Part shown: positions 8,722 to 19,093 of the stretch, in pieces
Position numbering within the stretch: the stretch's first letter is position 1
How the letters are laid out: every line of letters begins with the position of its first letter
Assembly: GCA_018613035.1 (NCBI GenBank)
Contig: JAGGRA010000023.1
Span: 49,843-113,842 of the forward strand
DNA length: 64,000 nt
Origin: Pseudomonas sp. ISL-84
GTDB lineage: Bacteria; Bacillota; Bacilli; Bacillales; Cytobacillaceae
Direction: 5' to 3'
Made by a program: the position numbers and the translations under genes
Notes under the pieces: generated by a model
What the model saw: the letters and a program-made list of their open reading frames with translations, nothing else
Database searches by the model: none
Told to the model about the DNA's origin: nothing

Positions 8722-9673
8722 TTTAATTCAAAATGAGTGGATGAAAATCTTTAGGCGCCCCGGCACTTATATCATGTTAGGATTGCTCTTAATCATGACG
8801 ACTGTTGCCGGTGCATTCATAAAGTATCAGGAAAGCGGTGGAACAGTTCCAGATAACTCTGATTGGAAAAGAGGGCTGCAAATACAAAATGAAAGCTATC
8901 AAAAGCAGCTTGATGAAATGGGAGGGATGGTGCCCAGAGAACTGAAGGAACAATATGAAAGAGAAATAGCCATTAATACATATAGGATAGAAAACGATAT
9001 TTCACCCAACCAGGATTATTCTATTTGGGGATTTGTAGAAGACACGTCCCAGCTGATTGAATTTGCAGGTCTATTTACCATCATTATTGCCGGGGGCATT
9101 GTTGCAAGTGAGTTTAACTGGGGAACCGTCAAGCTGCTATTAATTAGGCCGATAAAAAGAGGCAAGATCCTAGCTGCAAAATATATTACTGTTATTCTTT
9201 TTGGTTTAATTATTTTGCTCTTCCTTTTCACTTATTCCGCACTCCTTGGAATCCTGCTTTTTGGGATGCCGGAAGAAGCAGCGCCCTTTTTGACCTATTA
9301 TAATGGTTCCGTTAAAGAACAAAGCATGGCCCTGCATTTGATTATTTACTACTTCCTGAAATCCATTAATATGCTTATGCTGGCAACCATGGCCTTTATG
9401 ATTTCAGCAGTTTTCAGAAACAGCTCACTTGCAATCGGTCTTTCTTTATTTCTTATGTTTATGGGCGGCCAGGTCACAAGGCTGATTGCGATGAAATTTC
9501 ACTGGGCAAAATACAGCCTCTTTGCCAACACAGATCTTTTGCAATATTTTGAAGGAGTCCCAATGGTTCAAGGGATGACGCTAGGTTTCTCGATCATGAT
9601 GATTTTTATTTATTTTCTGCTATTTCAAGCGCTGGCTTTTTATGTGTTTAAAAAGAGGGATGTCGCTGCTTAG
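8714..9673 (+). CDS. ABC-2 type transporter, permease subunit
   Basis: 319-residue membrane protein with the ABC-2 layout: first membrane segment about residues 15-35, a soluble outer loop of about 80 residues rich in Glu/Lys/Gln, then about five more segments (TIIIAGGIVASEFNWGTVKL, ITVILFGLIILLFLFTYSAL, further ones to the C terminus). ATG 8714 lies inside the end of the ATPase gene behind GGGAGG. The EFNWGTVKLLL motif is the usual cytoplasmic coupling element. It partners the preceding ATPase. Confidence 0.9.
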   Translation: MFSLIQNEWMKIFRRPGTYIMLGLLLIMTTVAGAFIKYQESGGTVPDNSDWKRGLQIQNESYQKQLDEMGGMVPRELKEQYEREIAINTYRIENDISPNQDYSIWGFVEDTSQLIEFAGLFTIIIAGGIVASEFNWGTVKLLLIRPIKRGKILAAKYITVILFGLIILLFLFTYSALLGILLFGMPEEAAPFLTYYNGSVKEQSMALHLIIYYFLKSINMLMLATMAFMISAVFRNSSLAIGLSLFLMFMGGQVTRLIAMKFHWAKYSLFANTDLLQYFEGVPMVQGMTLGFSIMMIFIYFLLFQALAFYVFKKRDVAA

Positions 9674-9708
9674 AAGATGGACTATGGAAAAAATCTTATT
9701 TTTTCAAA

Positions 9709-9735
9709 AAAAGGTCTGGCGTCTGCCAGACCTTT
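9709..9735. terminator. Bidirectional terminator between ABC permease and rarA
   Basis: AAAGGTCTGGC (9710-9720) and GCCAGACCTTT (9725-9735) form a perfect stem with A/T-rich tails on both sides. It overlaps the rarA stop codon. Confidence 0.8.
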
Positions 9736-11002
9736 AAGATTTTAAGAGCTTGTTATATACTGCAGCTAAAGCCTGCTCAAATTTTCCAGTTTTCTTAGGC
9801 TCATAATATACTTTGTTTTTAATCCTGTCAGGCAGGTATTGCTGCTTGACCCAGCCGGTTTCATAATCATGCGGATATAGATAATCAATGCCTCTTCCAA
9901 GCTCCTTTGCCCCTTTATAATGTGCGTCCTTGAGATGGTCAGGGACTTCTCCGCTTTTGCCTGCCCGAATGTCGGCAATAGCTGCATCTAATGCTTTATA
10001 GGCTGAATTGGATTTTGGGGAGAGGCAAAGCTCAATCACTGCATTAGCCAGCGGGATTCTTGCCTCCGGAAATCCGATTCTTTCCGCTGTTTCTATCGCG
10101 GCTAAGGTTCTGGATCCAGCTTGAGGTGATGCAAGTCCAATATCCTCATAGGCAATGACGAGCAAGCGTCTGCTGATGCTTTGAAGGTCGCCTGCTTCAA
10201 TTAATCTTCCTAGATAATGCAGGGCCGCATTAACGTCGCTTCCACGTATTGACTTCTGAAAACCGGATAAAACATCATAATGGGCATCGCCATCTTTATC
10301 ATGGGTAAAGCTTTTTCGCTGGATGCACTCCTCAGCAACTGACAGGTCAATTCTGATCATGCCGTCTCCATCTGCCTTTGTCGATAAAACAGCAAGTTCC
10401 AAAGCATTAAGCGAGCTTCTTACATCACCATTTGATGCAGTTGCAAGATGGGTTAGCGCTTCATCAGTAACATCCGTGTCTCTATTGCCAATTCCGCGCT
10501 CTTTATCATTTAATGCTCTGGTCAGGGCTTCTTTTATATTTTCAACTGATAACGGCTTTAGTTCGAAAATTTGGCATCGGCTTCGAATTGCCGGATTTAT
10601 TGCATGGTATGGGTTGCTTGTAGTAGCCCCAATTAACGTGATACTGCCGTTTTCCAGATAAGGAAGCAGAAAATCCTGTTTTCCTTTATCCAGCCTGTGG
10701 ACCTCATCGAGCAGTAAAATAACTTTACCCGACATTTTAGCCTCAGCCGCCACAACCTCCATATCCTTTTTATTATTGGTAACAGCATTCAATGTTCGGA
10801 AAGCATATTTTGTGCTTCCGGCAATGGCGCTTGCAATAGAGGTTTTTCCAATTCCAGGCGGGCCATATAGAATCATAGAGGACAGCTGTTTGGCCTGCAC
10901 CATCCGATTTATGATTTTCCCTTCAGAAACAAGGTGCTCCTGGCCGATAATTTCCTCAATCGTTCTCGGCCGCATTCGAAATGCAAGAGGTTTAATGCTC
11001 AA
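9734..11002 (-). CDS. rarA: Replication-associated recombination protein A (AAA+ ATPase)
   Basis: 422-residue MgsA/RarA ATPase that acts at stalled replication forks. It has Walker A YGPPGIGKTS (about 46-55), Walker B LLLDEVHRL, sensor GATTSNP and arginine finger NPAIRSRCQI, then the tetramerisation domain ending in Y..P....G..EQ. The start is TTG 11002, giving MSIKPLAFRMRP with GGAGTG six bases ahead, and the length agrees with B. subtilis YrvN. A longer in-frame ATG at 11041 lacks a site. It reads toward the ABC operon and away from cymR, as in relatives. Confidence 0.94.
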   Translation of the reverse strand: MSIKPLAFRMRPRTIEEIIGQEHLVSEGKIINRMVQAKQLSSMILYGPPGIGKTSIASAIAGSTKYAFRTLNAVTNNKKDMEVVAAEAKMSGKVILLLDEVHRLDKGKQDFLLPYLENGSITLIGATTSNPYHAINPAIRSRCQIFELKPLSVENIKEALTRALNDKERGIGNRDTDVTDEALTHLATASNGDVRSSLNALELAVLSTKADGDGMIRIDLSVAEECIQRKSFTHDKDGDAHYDVLSGFQKSIRGSDVNAALHYLGRLIEAGDLQSISRRLLVIAYEDIGLASPQAGSRTLAAIETAERIGFPEARIPLANAVIELCLSPKSNSAYKALDAAIADIRAGKSGEVPDHLKDAHYKGAKELGRGIDYLYPHDYETGWVKQQYLPDRIKNKVYYEPKKTGKFEQALAAVYNKLLKS

Positions 11003-11192
11003 ATTTATCACTCCAACCTTTAGAAGGCTTTTCGGCTTCATTAATAGAATTTATGCTCAGCACACAGGAATACCTGCAGGCATTAAGGCTCTATATTTAA
11101 GATACCATAATACATCTCACTGCAAAATGAATTTGGTTTTGGGCTTCTGGCAGCCGGGCATGTGCACACCTGCCCCTTTTCCTCCTAAAATA

Positions 11193-11201
11193 TGCTATAA
11201 T
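11193..11201 (+). promoter_or_regulatory. Extended -10 promoter for the yczE-like gene and cymR
   Basis: TGCTATAAT (11193-11201, TGn plus TATAAT) lies 62 bases before the first gene, with no good -35. This is the only obvious promoter before 11264. Confidence 0.45.
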
Positions 11202-11263
11202 GTCAAAAGTCTATATTATTACTAAGGATTTAAGATGCCTAACCAACGGGGAGATTAAGGCAC

Positions 11264-11953
11264 ATGATTTTGAAAAATAAAGGGCAAATTGGACCCAGGT
11301 TTTTGGTGTATTTATTCGGGCTGCTTGTCATGAGCCTTGGAATTGTTTTATTAATTGTGGCTGATTTAGGGGCAACCCCCTGGGATGTTCTCCATGTCGG
11401 ATTATACTACCAGTTTGGCCTAACAATAGGTAGCTGGTCGGTCATTGTCGGAATTTTTATATTAGCAATTGCTGCAATCATATCCAAGGAATTTCCGCAG
11501 GTCGGAGCTTTCTTGAATATGGTGCTCATTGGACTTTTTATTGACATGTATTTGTTTTTGCCATTCATGCAGACACCAAATGCTCTTGGCGGAAAAATGA
11601 TGATGTTTGCTTCTGGTTTAGTTATTTACTGTTATGGTATGGGAATGTATATCTCAGCACAGTTTGGAGCAGGACCGCGCGACAGCCTAATGATTGCATT
11701 AACAGCCAAAACCGGCTGGAAGGTCAGGAATGTAAGAGCCTTAATGGAGGTAATTGTTTTGGCCATTGGATGGCTGCTTGGCGGGCCTGTTTTTTGGGGC
11801 ACCATCGTCCTCAGTTTAATGGTTGGTCCGATTGCTGGGGCTGCTTTACCGCAGAGCCAGGCTTTAACCGACCGATTTTTGGCAAAGCTTAAAGATGATA
11901 AAGAAATATATTTAAATCGAATGATGAATGAAAAGAATAGAGGTGCCAGTTGA
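11264..11953 (+). CDS. YczE/YitT-like integral membrane protein
   Basis: 229 residues with about five hydrophobic segments (FLVYLFGLLVMSLGIVLLIV, WSVIVGIFILAIAAII, VGAFLNMVLIGLFIDMYLFL, MMMFASGLVIYCYGMGMYI, VIVLAIGWLLGG). The motifs LGATPWDVLHVGL and GAGPRDSLM are typical of the YczE family of uncharacterised bacterial membrane proteins. Its stop TGA overlaps the cymR start region, so the two genes are translationally coupled. In B. subtilis cymR does not follow such a gene, so the pairing is noteworthy. Function unknown. Confidence 0.85.
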   Translation: MILKNKGQIGPRFLVYLFGLLVMSLGIVLLIVADLGATPWDVLHVGLYYQFGLTIGSWSVIVGIFILAIAAIISKEFPQVGAFLNMVLIGLFIDMYLFLPFMQTPNALGGKMMMFASGLVIYCYGMGMYISAQFGAGPRDSLMIALTAKTGWKVRNVRALMEVIVLAIGWLLGGPVFWGTIVLSLMVGPIAGAALPQSQALTDRFLAKLKDDKEIYLNRMMNEKNRGAS

Positions 11954-12372
11954 TGAAAATATCTACCAAAGGCCGTTATGGTTTAACCATTATGATTGAA
12001 TTAGCAAAGAAGCATGGGGAGGGTCCTACCTCCCTGAAATCTATAGCCCAAACAAATGACTTGTCCGAGCATTACCTGGAGCAGCTTATTGCTCCGCTTC
12101 GAAACGCCGGTCTCGTGAAAAGTATACGGGGTGCATATGGCGGCTATATTTTGGGGAATGATCCAACAAAAATAACTGCGGGCGACATTATTAGAGTATT
12201 AGAGGGGCCGATCAGTCCGGTAGAAGGCATTGAAGATGAAGAGCCTGCAAAGAGAGAGCTTTGGATGCGAATTCGCGATGCTGTAAAAGATGTCCTTGAT
12301 AACACAACCCTGGAAGACCTTGCCAGCCATACAGATACAGGCGAATCTGATGCTTATATGTTTTATATTTAG
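11953..12372 (+). CDS. cymR: Cysteine metabolism repressor, Rrf2 family
   Basis: 139-residue Rrf2-type winged-helix regulator beginning MKISTKGRYGLTIMIELAKK, with recognition region LSEHYLEQLIAPLRNAGLVK and IRGAYGGYILG wing. There is no Fe-S cysteine trio, which separates it from IscR/NsrR and fits CymR. In B. subtilis CymR with CysK represses sulfur uptake and cysteine synthesis. Placement just before the cysteine desulfurase and mnmA supports the call. ATG 11953 follows AGAGGTG inside the end of the preceding gene. Confidence 0.93.
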   Translation: MKISTKGRYGLTIMIELAKKHGEGPTSLKSIAQTNDLSEHYLEQLIAPLRNAGLVKSIRGAYGGYILGNDPTKITAGDIIRVLEGPISPVEGIEDEEPAKRELWMRIRDAVKDVLDNTTLEDLASHTDTGESDAYMFYI

Positions 12373-12463
12373 GTATATAACGAATTTAGCTGCTGATGAG
12401 AATAATTCCTATTTTTATAGGAAAAATGCAAGTAGCAGGACGAAAATAAGTAGGTGACATAGA

Positions 12464-13606
12464 TTGGAAAGAATTTATCTTGACCATGCAGCAACATCCC
12501 CTATGCATCCGGGAGTGATAGAACGAGTGACAGAGGTAATGAAATGCGAGTTTGGCAATCCGTCAAGCATCCACTTTTTTGGGCGGAGTGCCCGCCATAT
12601 CATAGATGAAGCACGGGCTGTCTTAGCAAACAGCATTGGGGCAAAGGCGAATGATATTATCTTCACAAGCGGCGGGACGGAAGCTGATAATCATGCGATA
12701 TTTGGCGTTGCAGAAGCTTACCGTGAAAATGGAAAGCATATCATTACTACCCAGATCGAACATCATGCGGTTTTGCATGCATGTGAACAGCTTGAAAAGC
12801 AAGGCTATGAAGTAACGTATTTACCTGTGGATCTAAATGGGTGTGTTTCAAGAGAGGATGTTTCCAAAGCTTTAAGGGATGATACTATTCTTGTGACGAT
12901 CATGTACGGGAATAATGAAGTAGGCACAATCCAGCCAATTAAGGAAATTGGAGAAGTGCTGGCTGGCCATCCAGCAAAATTCCACACGGATGCAGTGCAG
13001 GCTTATGGTCTTGAAAGCTTGGATGTAAAAGAATTGGGAGTCGATTTACTGTCTGTCTCCGCACATAAAGTTAATGGTCCAAAAGGAATTGGCTTTTTGT
13101 ATGTCCATCCTGATGTAAAACTTTCTTCCAGGTTATTTGGAGGAGAACAGGAAAGGAAACGCCGGGCAGGGACAGAAAATGTTCCTTCGATTGCCGGCTT
13201 CCAGGAAGCGGTCCAGATCTCTCAGCAGAAGATGGATAACAAACGGGAAGAATACAAAGCTTTTAAACGGTTATTTTTGAATAAGCTTAAACAGTCTGAT
13301 GTGGACTTCGAGCAGAACGGATCGCTTGATTATTCCCTGCCCCATGTTTTAAACTTAAGCTTTCCCGGAACAAATGTGGAAGCTATGCTTGTGAATCTCG
13401 ATTTGGCGGGAATAGCAGCATCAAGCGGATCCGCTTGTACAGCAGGATCCATAGATCCTTCCCATGTGCTTGTCAGCATGTTTGGAAAAGGATCAGAGAA
13501 GCTGCAGAATTCCATCCGTTTCAGCTTTGGCCTTTTTAACACAGAGGATCAAATCGAAAGAGCAGCAATAGAAACAGCCAAAATCGTTAAACGACTGGCA
13601 AAATAG
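12464..13606 (+). CDS. Cysteine desulfurase (IscS/NifS type, mnmA partner)
   Basis: PLP enzyme that removes sulfur from cysteine as a protein persulfide. 380 residues; PLP region SVSAHKVNGPKGIGF (lysine about 201-206) and catalytic cysteine loop ASSGSACTAGS (about 322-332). Start is TTG 12464 behind TAGGTGA. It corresponds to B. subtilis YrvO, known to supply sulfur to MnmA, and mnmA begins 69 bases downstream. Not the SufS-type enzyme, judging by the length of the catalytic loop. Confidence 0.93.
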   Translation: MERIYLDHAATSPMHPGVIERVTEVMKCEFGNPSSIHFFGRSARHIIDEARAVLANSIGAKANDIIFTSGGTEADNHAIFGVAEAYRENGKHIITTQIEHHAVLHACEQLEKQGYEVTYLPVDLNGCVSREDVSKALRDDTILVTIMYGNNEVGTIQPIKEIGEVLAGHPAKFHTDAVQAYGLESLDVKELGVDLLSVSAHKVNGPKGIGFLYVHPDVKLSSRLFGGEQERKRRAGTENVPSIAGFQEAVQISQQKMDNKREEYKAFKRLFLNKLKQSDVDFEQNGSLDYSLPHVLNLSFPGTNVEAMLVNLDLAGIAASSGSACTAGSIDPSHVLVSMFGKGSEKLQNSIRFSFGLFNTEDQIERAAIETAKIVKRLAK

Positions 13607-13656
13607 ATGAACTAGTTAGGAAAGGAAAATGCATCCTTGCGCATGTGCCTTCCTAA

Positions 13657-14790
<1,134 letters not shown>

Positions 14791-14814
14791 GCATCGCTTA
14801 CTTCAATCAAAATG

Positions 14815-14850
14815 CCCCGATTCTTTTTCAAGGAGTCGGGGTATTATTTT
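14815..14850 (+). terminator. Terminator after mnmA
   Basis: CCCCGA (14815-14820) pairs with TCGGGG (14836-14841) over a 15-base loop, followed by TATTATTTT. Confidence 0.65.
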
Positions 14851-14895
14851 GGGGAAATTCGATGGTGCCCGTTTGTAAAAGAGCTGACAAAAATA

Positions 14896-14904
14896 TGCTA
14901 TACT
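14896..14904 (+). promoter_or_regulatory. Extended -10 promoter before the TPR gene
   Basis: TGCTATACT (14896-14904) has a TGn extension and lies 25 bases before the start codon. TTGTAA at 14873 is too far for a good -35. Confidence 0.45.
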
Positions 14905-14928
14905 TTCATTTGAATGGAGTGATTGATC

Positions 14929-15594
14929 ATGGATAAAAACCAAATCGGTATTCAATATATGCAAGAAGGAAAATGGGAAGAAGCAGCAAAGATTTTTATG
15001 GAAGCGATTGAGGAAAGTCCTTCTGACCCTGTTTCGTATATTAATTTTGGAAACGTACTATCTGCTGTAGGAGAGAATGAAAAGGCTCTGAAGTTTTATG
15101 AAAAAGCAATCGGCCTTGATGAGAATGCGGGGGCAGCTTATTATAGCGCGGGTAACTTATATTATGAAATGCAGCAATTTGATGAAGCAAAGAAAATGTT
15201 TGAAACAGCCATGAAAAAAGGGCTGGAAACTGGGGATAACTTTTTTATGCTCGGTATGACGCTTTTAGCACTTGATCAGGGAAAACTGGCTTTGCCCTAT
15301 TTGCAGCGAAGTGCGGAATTGAATAAAAACGATGCGGAAGCTCATTTTCAATATGGGTTATGCCTCGCGCAATTAAATTATATTGATGAAGCCATTAAGC
15401 AAATGAAAAAGTGCATTGAAATAGAGCCAGAACATGCAGACGCCTTTTATAACCTGGGTGTAGCCTATGGTTTTAAGGAACAGGAGGATGCAGCGCTTGC
15501 CCACTTCAATCAGGCACTTGAAATTCAGCCTGACCATGTTTTGGCTGGATATGGGAAAAAGCTTATTGAAAACGGAGATACCGAATCAAAATAA
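14929..15594 (+). CDS. TPR-repeat protein (YrrB-like)
   Basis: 221-residue soluble protein made almost wholly of tetratricopeptide repeats, about six units of 34 residues. Examples are SYINFGNVLSAVGENEKALK, AAYYSAGNLYYEMQQFDEAK and AFYNLGVAYGFKEQEDAALA. This matches B. subtilis YrrB, located between mnmA (trmU) and recD2, for which a scaffold role has been suggested from structure. ATG 14929 has GGAGTGA; a TTG at 14923 is in frame but too close. No enzymatic residues. Confidence 0.88.
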   Translation: MDKNQIGIQYMQEGKWEEAAKIFMEAIEESPSDPVSYINFGNVLSAVGENEKALKFYEKAIGLDENAGAAYYSAGNLYYEMQQFDEAKKMFETAMKKGLETGDNFFMLGMTLLALDQGKLALPYLQRSAELNKNDAEAHFQYGLCLAQLNYIDEAIKQMKKCIEIEPEHADAFYNLGVAYGFKEQEDAALAHFNQALEIQPDHVLAGYGKKLIENGDTESK

Positions 15595-15625
15595 GAATGA
15601 TTTGCTTAAGGGGAGGGGATAAAAG

Positions 15626-18052
15626 ATGGAAAAACAGGACTCCATGGATCTTTTTGCCGAACAGGGAAAATTTATAAAAGGCAGGCATCTTGTCACCATA
15701 TTTCATAATGAACAAAATTTATATACCGTTTTGCGAATTCGGGTTGATGAAACGAATGATTCGTATGAGGAGAAAGAGGCGGTTATTACCGGCTATCTTC
15801 CAAAGATGCATGAGCATGAAACTTATATTTTCTATGGTGAATTTAAAGATCATCCCAAATTTGGCGTCCAATTTCATGCCAGCCATTACCGGAAAGACCT
15901 TCCCCAAACTAAACAAGGTGTGGCTAATTATTTATCAAGCGAATTATTTAAAGGAATCGGAAAGAAAACAGCAGAGCTAATCGTTGAGACGCTTGGAGAA
16001 GATGCAATCTCCCGAATCCTTAACCAGCCTTCCCTTCTCGACCAGGTTCCCAAGCTTTCACCTGATAAAGCCAAATTGCTTTACGAGACCCTTATGGAGC
16101 ATCAAGGCCTTGAACAGGCCATGATTGCTCTTAATCAATATGGATTCGGCCCTCAACTGTCTATGCGAATTTATCAGGTTTATAAAGAGTCAACAATAGA
16201 AGTGCTGCAAAACAATCCATATAAACTTGTAGAAGATATTGAAGGTGTCGGGTTTGGCCGAGCGGATGAACTGGGATATCAGCTTGGCATTTCGGGCAGC
16301 CACCCCGATCGGATTAAAGCAGCTTGCCTATACATACTTGAAATGGAAAGCATGCAAGCAGGCCATGTTTTTGTTGAAGCAAAGGTTCTCCTGCAAAGCG
16401 TTAAAAAGCTGCTGGAAGACAATAAGCGGGACACAATTGAATATAAAGAAATTTCTAATGAGCTGATTAAACTTGAAGAAGAAGGAAAAATCATGGCTGA
16501 AGGGCAAAAATTATTTCTTCCTTCCCTTTATTTCTCGGAGAAAGGCCTTGTAACAAATATAAAACGAATCCTTAAACAAGCACAGTATGATGAACAGTTT
16601 CCGGAGTCGGAGTTTCTGCTGGCACTTGGCAATCTGGAAGAGCGTCTTGGCGTCCAATATGCACCGACCCAAAAAGAAGCCATCCAAACAGCTCTAATGT
16701 CCCCGATGCTGATTCTTACAGGCGGCCCAGGCACTGGAAAAACAACGGTCATAAAAGGGATTGTAGAACTTTACGCTGAATTGCATGGCTGTTCTCTTGA
16801 GCCTAAGGATTATAAAAAGGATGAGCCTTTCCCGTTCCTTCTGGCGGCCCCTACTGGCCGGGCAGCAAAACGGATGGCAGAGTCAACTGGCCTGCCCGCT
16901 GTAACGATTCACCGGCTCCTAGGCTGGAATGGGACAGAGGGTTTCGATCGTCATGAGGAGAGCCCTTTGGATGGCAAGATTTTAATTATCGATGAAACCT
17001 CAATGGTGGATGTATGGCTAGCTAATCAGCTTTTCAAGGCTTTGCCTGAAAATATGCAGGTAATCCTGGTAGGCGATGAAGATCAGCTGCCTTCAGTGGG
17101 ACCAGGTCAGGTGTTGAAAGATCTCCTCCGCTCAGAACGTATTCCAACTGTCCGTTTAACCGATATATACCGCCAGGCGGAAGGATCGTCAATCATCGAG
17201 CTGGCCCATGAAATGAAAAAAGGCAAGCTTCCTGAGAATATTTCCGTACAGCAGGCTGACCGGTCGTTTTTTAAATGCCGACCTGGACAAATTACGGATG
17301 TTGTTGAAAAAGTCGTTCTGAATGCCAAGAAAAAAGGCTATTCGTCAAGGGACATCCAAGTGCTTGCCCCTATGTACAGAGGGCCCGCAGGCATTGATAA
17401 ACTCAATGTAATATTACAGGAAATCCTTAATCCCAATCCGGATGGTTCGAGGAAGGAACTCGCTTTTGGCGATGTCAAATACCGAATTGGCGATAAAGTT
17501 CTTCAGCTTGTTAACCAGCCGGAGAATAATGTATTCAATGGAGATATGGGTGAAATTGTTTCGATCTTTTATGCGAAAGAAAATACGGAAAAACAGGATA
17601 TGGTTGTCGTCTCCTTTGATGGTGCGGAAGCTACATACACCAGGCAGGATTTGAACCAGATTACACATGCATACTGCTGCTCCGTCCATAAATCTCAGGG
17701 AAGTGAATTTCCGATCGTTATTCTGCCGGTTGTAAAAAGTTATTATCGAATGCTGAGAAGAAATCTGCTTTATACAGCGATCACCCGCAGCAAGCAATTT
17801 TTAATTCTGTGCGGTGAAGAGGAAGCGTTGAAAATTGGAGTTGAGCGGTCAGATGAACAAGAACGCCTAACAACGCTTTCTGAAAAGCTCCGGGAATCAA
17901 TCCCGGAAGAAGGTGAGTATAAAGAGGATCAAGCTGGTGATACTTCATTAAATGAAGCACTCACACTCGAAGAAAGACTGCTTCAAGCAGACCCCATGAT
18001 CGGAATGGGAAATATATCACCGTATGATTTTATGGAAAAAGAATATAGCTAA
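15626..18052 (+). CDS. recD2: RecD2 5'-3' DNA helicase
   Basis: 808-residue SF1B helicase. The N-terminal OB-like segment (about 15-95) and helix-hairpin-helix region (LSSELFKGIGKKTAELIVET and VEDIEGVGFGRADELG) mark the RecD2 form that works without RecBC. Walker A GGPGTGKTT lies near residue 366, Walker B LIIDETSMVD near 453, GDEDQLPSVGPG follows, and motif VI is near VHKSQGSEFP and YTAITR. It functions in fork progression and DNA repair in Bacillus (yrrC). GGGGAGGGG precedes ATG 15626. Confidence 0.95.
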   Translation: MEKQDSMDLFAEQGKFIKGRHLVTIFHNEQNLYTVLRIRVDETNDSYEEKEAVITGYLPKMHEHETYIFYGEFKDHPKFGVQFHASHYRKDLPQTKQGVANYLSSELFKGIGKKTAELIVETLGEDAISRILNQPSLLDQVPKLSPDKAKLLYETLMEHQGLEQAMIALNQYGFGPQLSMRIYQVYKESTIEVLQNNPYKLVEDIEGVGFGRADELGYQLGISGSHPDRIKAACLYILEMESMQAGHVFVEAKVLLQSVKKLLEDNKRDTIEYKEISNELIKLEEEGKIMAEGQKLFLPSLYFSEKGLVTNIKRILKQAQYDEQFPESEFLLALGNLEERLGVQYAPTQKEAIQTALMSPMLILTGGPGTGKTTVIKGIVELYAELHGCSLEPKDYKKDEPFPFLLAAPTGRAAKRMAESTGLPAVTIHRLLGWNGTEGFDRHEESPLDGKILIIDETSMVDVWLANQLFKALPENMQVILVGDEDQLPSVGPGQVLKDLLRSERIPTVRLTDIYRQAEGSSIIELAHEMKKGKLPENISVQQADRSFFKCRPGQITDVVEKVVLNAKKKGYSSRDIQVLAPMYRGPAGIDKLNVILQEILNPNPDGSRKELAFGDVKYRIGDKVLQLVNQPENNVFNGDMGEIVSIFYAKENTEKQDMVVVSFDGAEATYTRQDLNQITHAYCCSVHKSQGSEFPIVILPVVKSYYRMLRRNLLYTAITRSKQFLILCGEEEALKIGVERSDEQERLTTLSEKLRESIPEEGEYKEDQAGDTSLNEALTLEERLLQADPMIGMGNISPYDFMEKEYS

Positions 18053-18055
18053 AAA

Positions 18056-18086
18056 GGAACAGTCTAAATACAGGCTGTTCTTTTTT
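18056..18086 (+). terminator. Terminator after recD2
   Basis: GAACAG (18057-18062) pairs with CTGTTC (18075-18080), followed by six T. The stem is short. Confidence 0.55.
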
Positions 18087-18114
18087 ATATACCATCCATT
18101 GGAGGGCTGTAGAT

Positions 18115-18279
18115 ATGGGCAAGTGGAATGAAGAAGCAGCACCTAATAATAATATGGCATCAGAAGAACTTGCATCATCCAGTCTTGTTTCCAATTCCGG
18201 GCAAGCAAAAGCAAGCAAGAATAACCATGAATCAGACGGGAAAGCAAAAGTAGGTCCTGGCAATAGAAAAACAGTTTAA
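18115..18279 (+). CDS. Small hydrophilic protein of unknown function
   Basis: 54 codons starting ATG 18115 behind GGAGGG. The composition is rich in Asn, Ser, Lys and Ala with a Gly-Lys tail (SDGKAKVGPGNRKTV), without cysteines or hydrophobic stretches, so it is probably disordered. It lacks the conserved core of alpha/beta small acid-soluble spore proteins. I do not recognise the family. The good ribosome binding site between recD2 and yrrD is the main support. Confidence 0.55.
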   Translation: MGKWNEEAAPNNNMASEELASSSLVSNSGQAKASKNNHESDGKAKVGPGNRKTV

Positions 18280-18317
18280 TTCAGTATCCATAACAAATAG
18301 ATATTGGTAAAGGAGAT

Positions 18318-18482
18318 ATGATTTTTGTGGAAAAGAAAAAAAGAAGCTTGCTTCTCAACCTCCATGGAGTAAAGCGGCAAAAACAGCCAAAACAGCAGGA
18401 TTATGAGTTTTCCGAAGAGCTTTCAGACGGAGGGGAACGGAACGCTCGTTTTAATAAACCGAGATATAATGGCCGCCGCTGA
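18318..18482 (+). CDS. Small basic protein of unknown function
   Basis: Up to 54 residues from ATG 18318; GTG 18327 is three codons in and better spaced (11 bases) from AGGAG. The protein is highly charged (KKKRSLLLNLHGVKRQKQ, then an acidic EFSEELSDGGE stretch and a basic RFNKPRYNGRR tail). It is in the spot where B. subtilis has small uncharacterised genes between recD2 and yrrD. No function assigned. Confidence 0.5.
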   Translation: MIFVEKKKRSLLLNLHGVKRQKQPKQQDYEFSEELSDGGERNARFNKPRYNGRR

Positions 18483-18607
18483 GAACCAGTGCAGCATAAA
18501 TTTGCATGGCTAATCAGTAAACTTATTGGGTCCAATGGCAATGGTTTTTCGTTATGTTTTTTTAAAACCAGTTAAAACTATAAATGTTCGGGAAGGTGGG
18601 ACATTCC

Positions 18608-19078
18608 TTGCGGACATTTTCTTTATTAAAAGGGCTGCCTGTTTTTGAAGTGAAAACAGGCAATAATATAGGTGAAGTTTGTGATTTATCCATTTCAGGC
18701 AATGGGAAAGTTAAGGGTTTACTTCTGCGAAAGGGCGCTCTGCTGAAAAAAACTTATCTGATTGGGATTGAGGACGTTGCCTCGTTTGGCTGGGATGGCG
18801 TGATGATTGAAGATTCCTCTGTTCTAACGGCAATTCCCAAAATTGATGAATATACATTTGAAAGCCATAACCGTTTAACCGGCAAGATGATGATGAGCAG
18901 GGAAGGTGAACGGCTGGGATTACTTGAGGATGTATATTTTATGGAAGAATTGGGGACGATTGTAGGGTATGAACTGTCGGATGGCTTCTTTTCAGATGTG
19001 CTGGAAGGAAAACGTGTTATAAAAACCGATGAACCCCCTGCTATTGGAAAGGACGCCATCATTGTAAATGTAAAATAG
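18608..19078 (+). CDS. PRC-barrel domain protein (YrrD-like)
   Basis: 156 residues with two PRC-barrel units, roughly 1-75 (FSLLKGLPVFEVKTGNNIGE) and 85-150 (LTGKMMMSREGERLGLLEDV). Such beta-barrels bind protein partners and occur in RimM and photosynthetic reaction centres; the YrrD type is linked to sporulation only loosely. TTG 18608 is chosen because GGGAAGGTGGGA precedes it and MRTFSLLKGLPVFE is the natural family start. An in-frame ATG at 18584 lies before that site. Confidence 0.8.
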   Translation: MRTFSLLKGLPVFEVKTGNNIGEVCDLSISGNGKVKGLLLRKGALLKKTYLIGIEDVASFGWDGVMIEDSSVLTAIPKIDEYTFESHNRLTGKMMMSREGERLGLLEDVYFMEELGTIVGYELSDGFFSDVLEGKRVIKTDEPPAIGKDAIIVNVK

Positions 19079-19093
19079 TGAGGTGTCTTTTCC

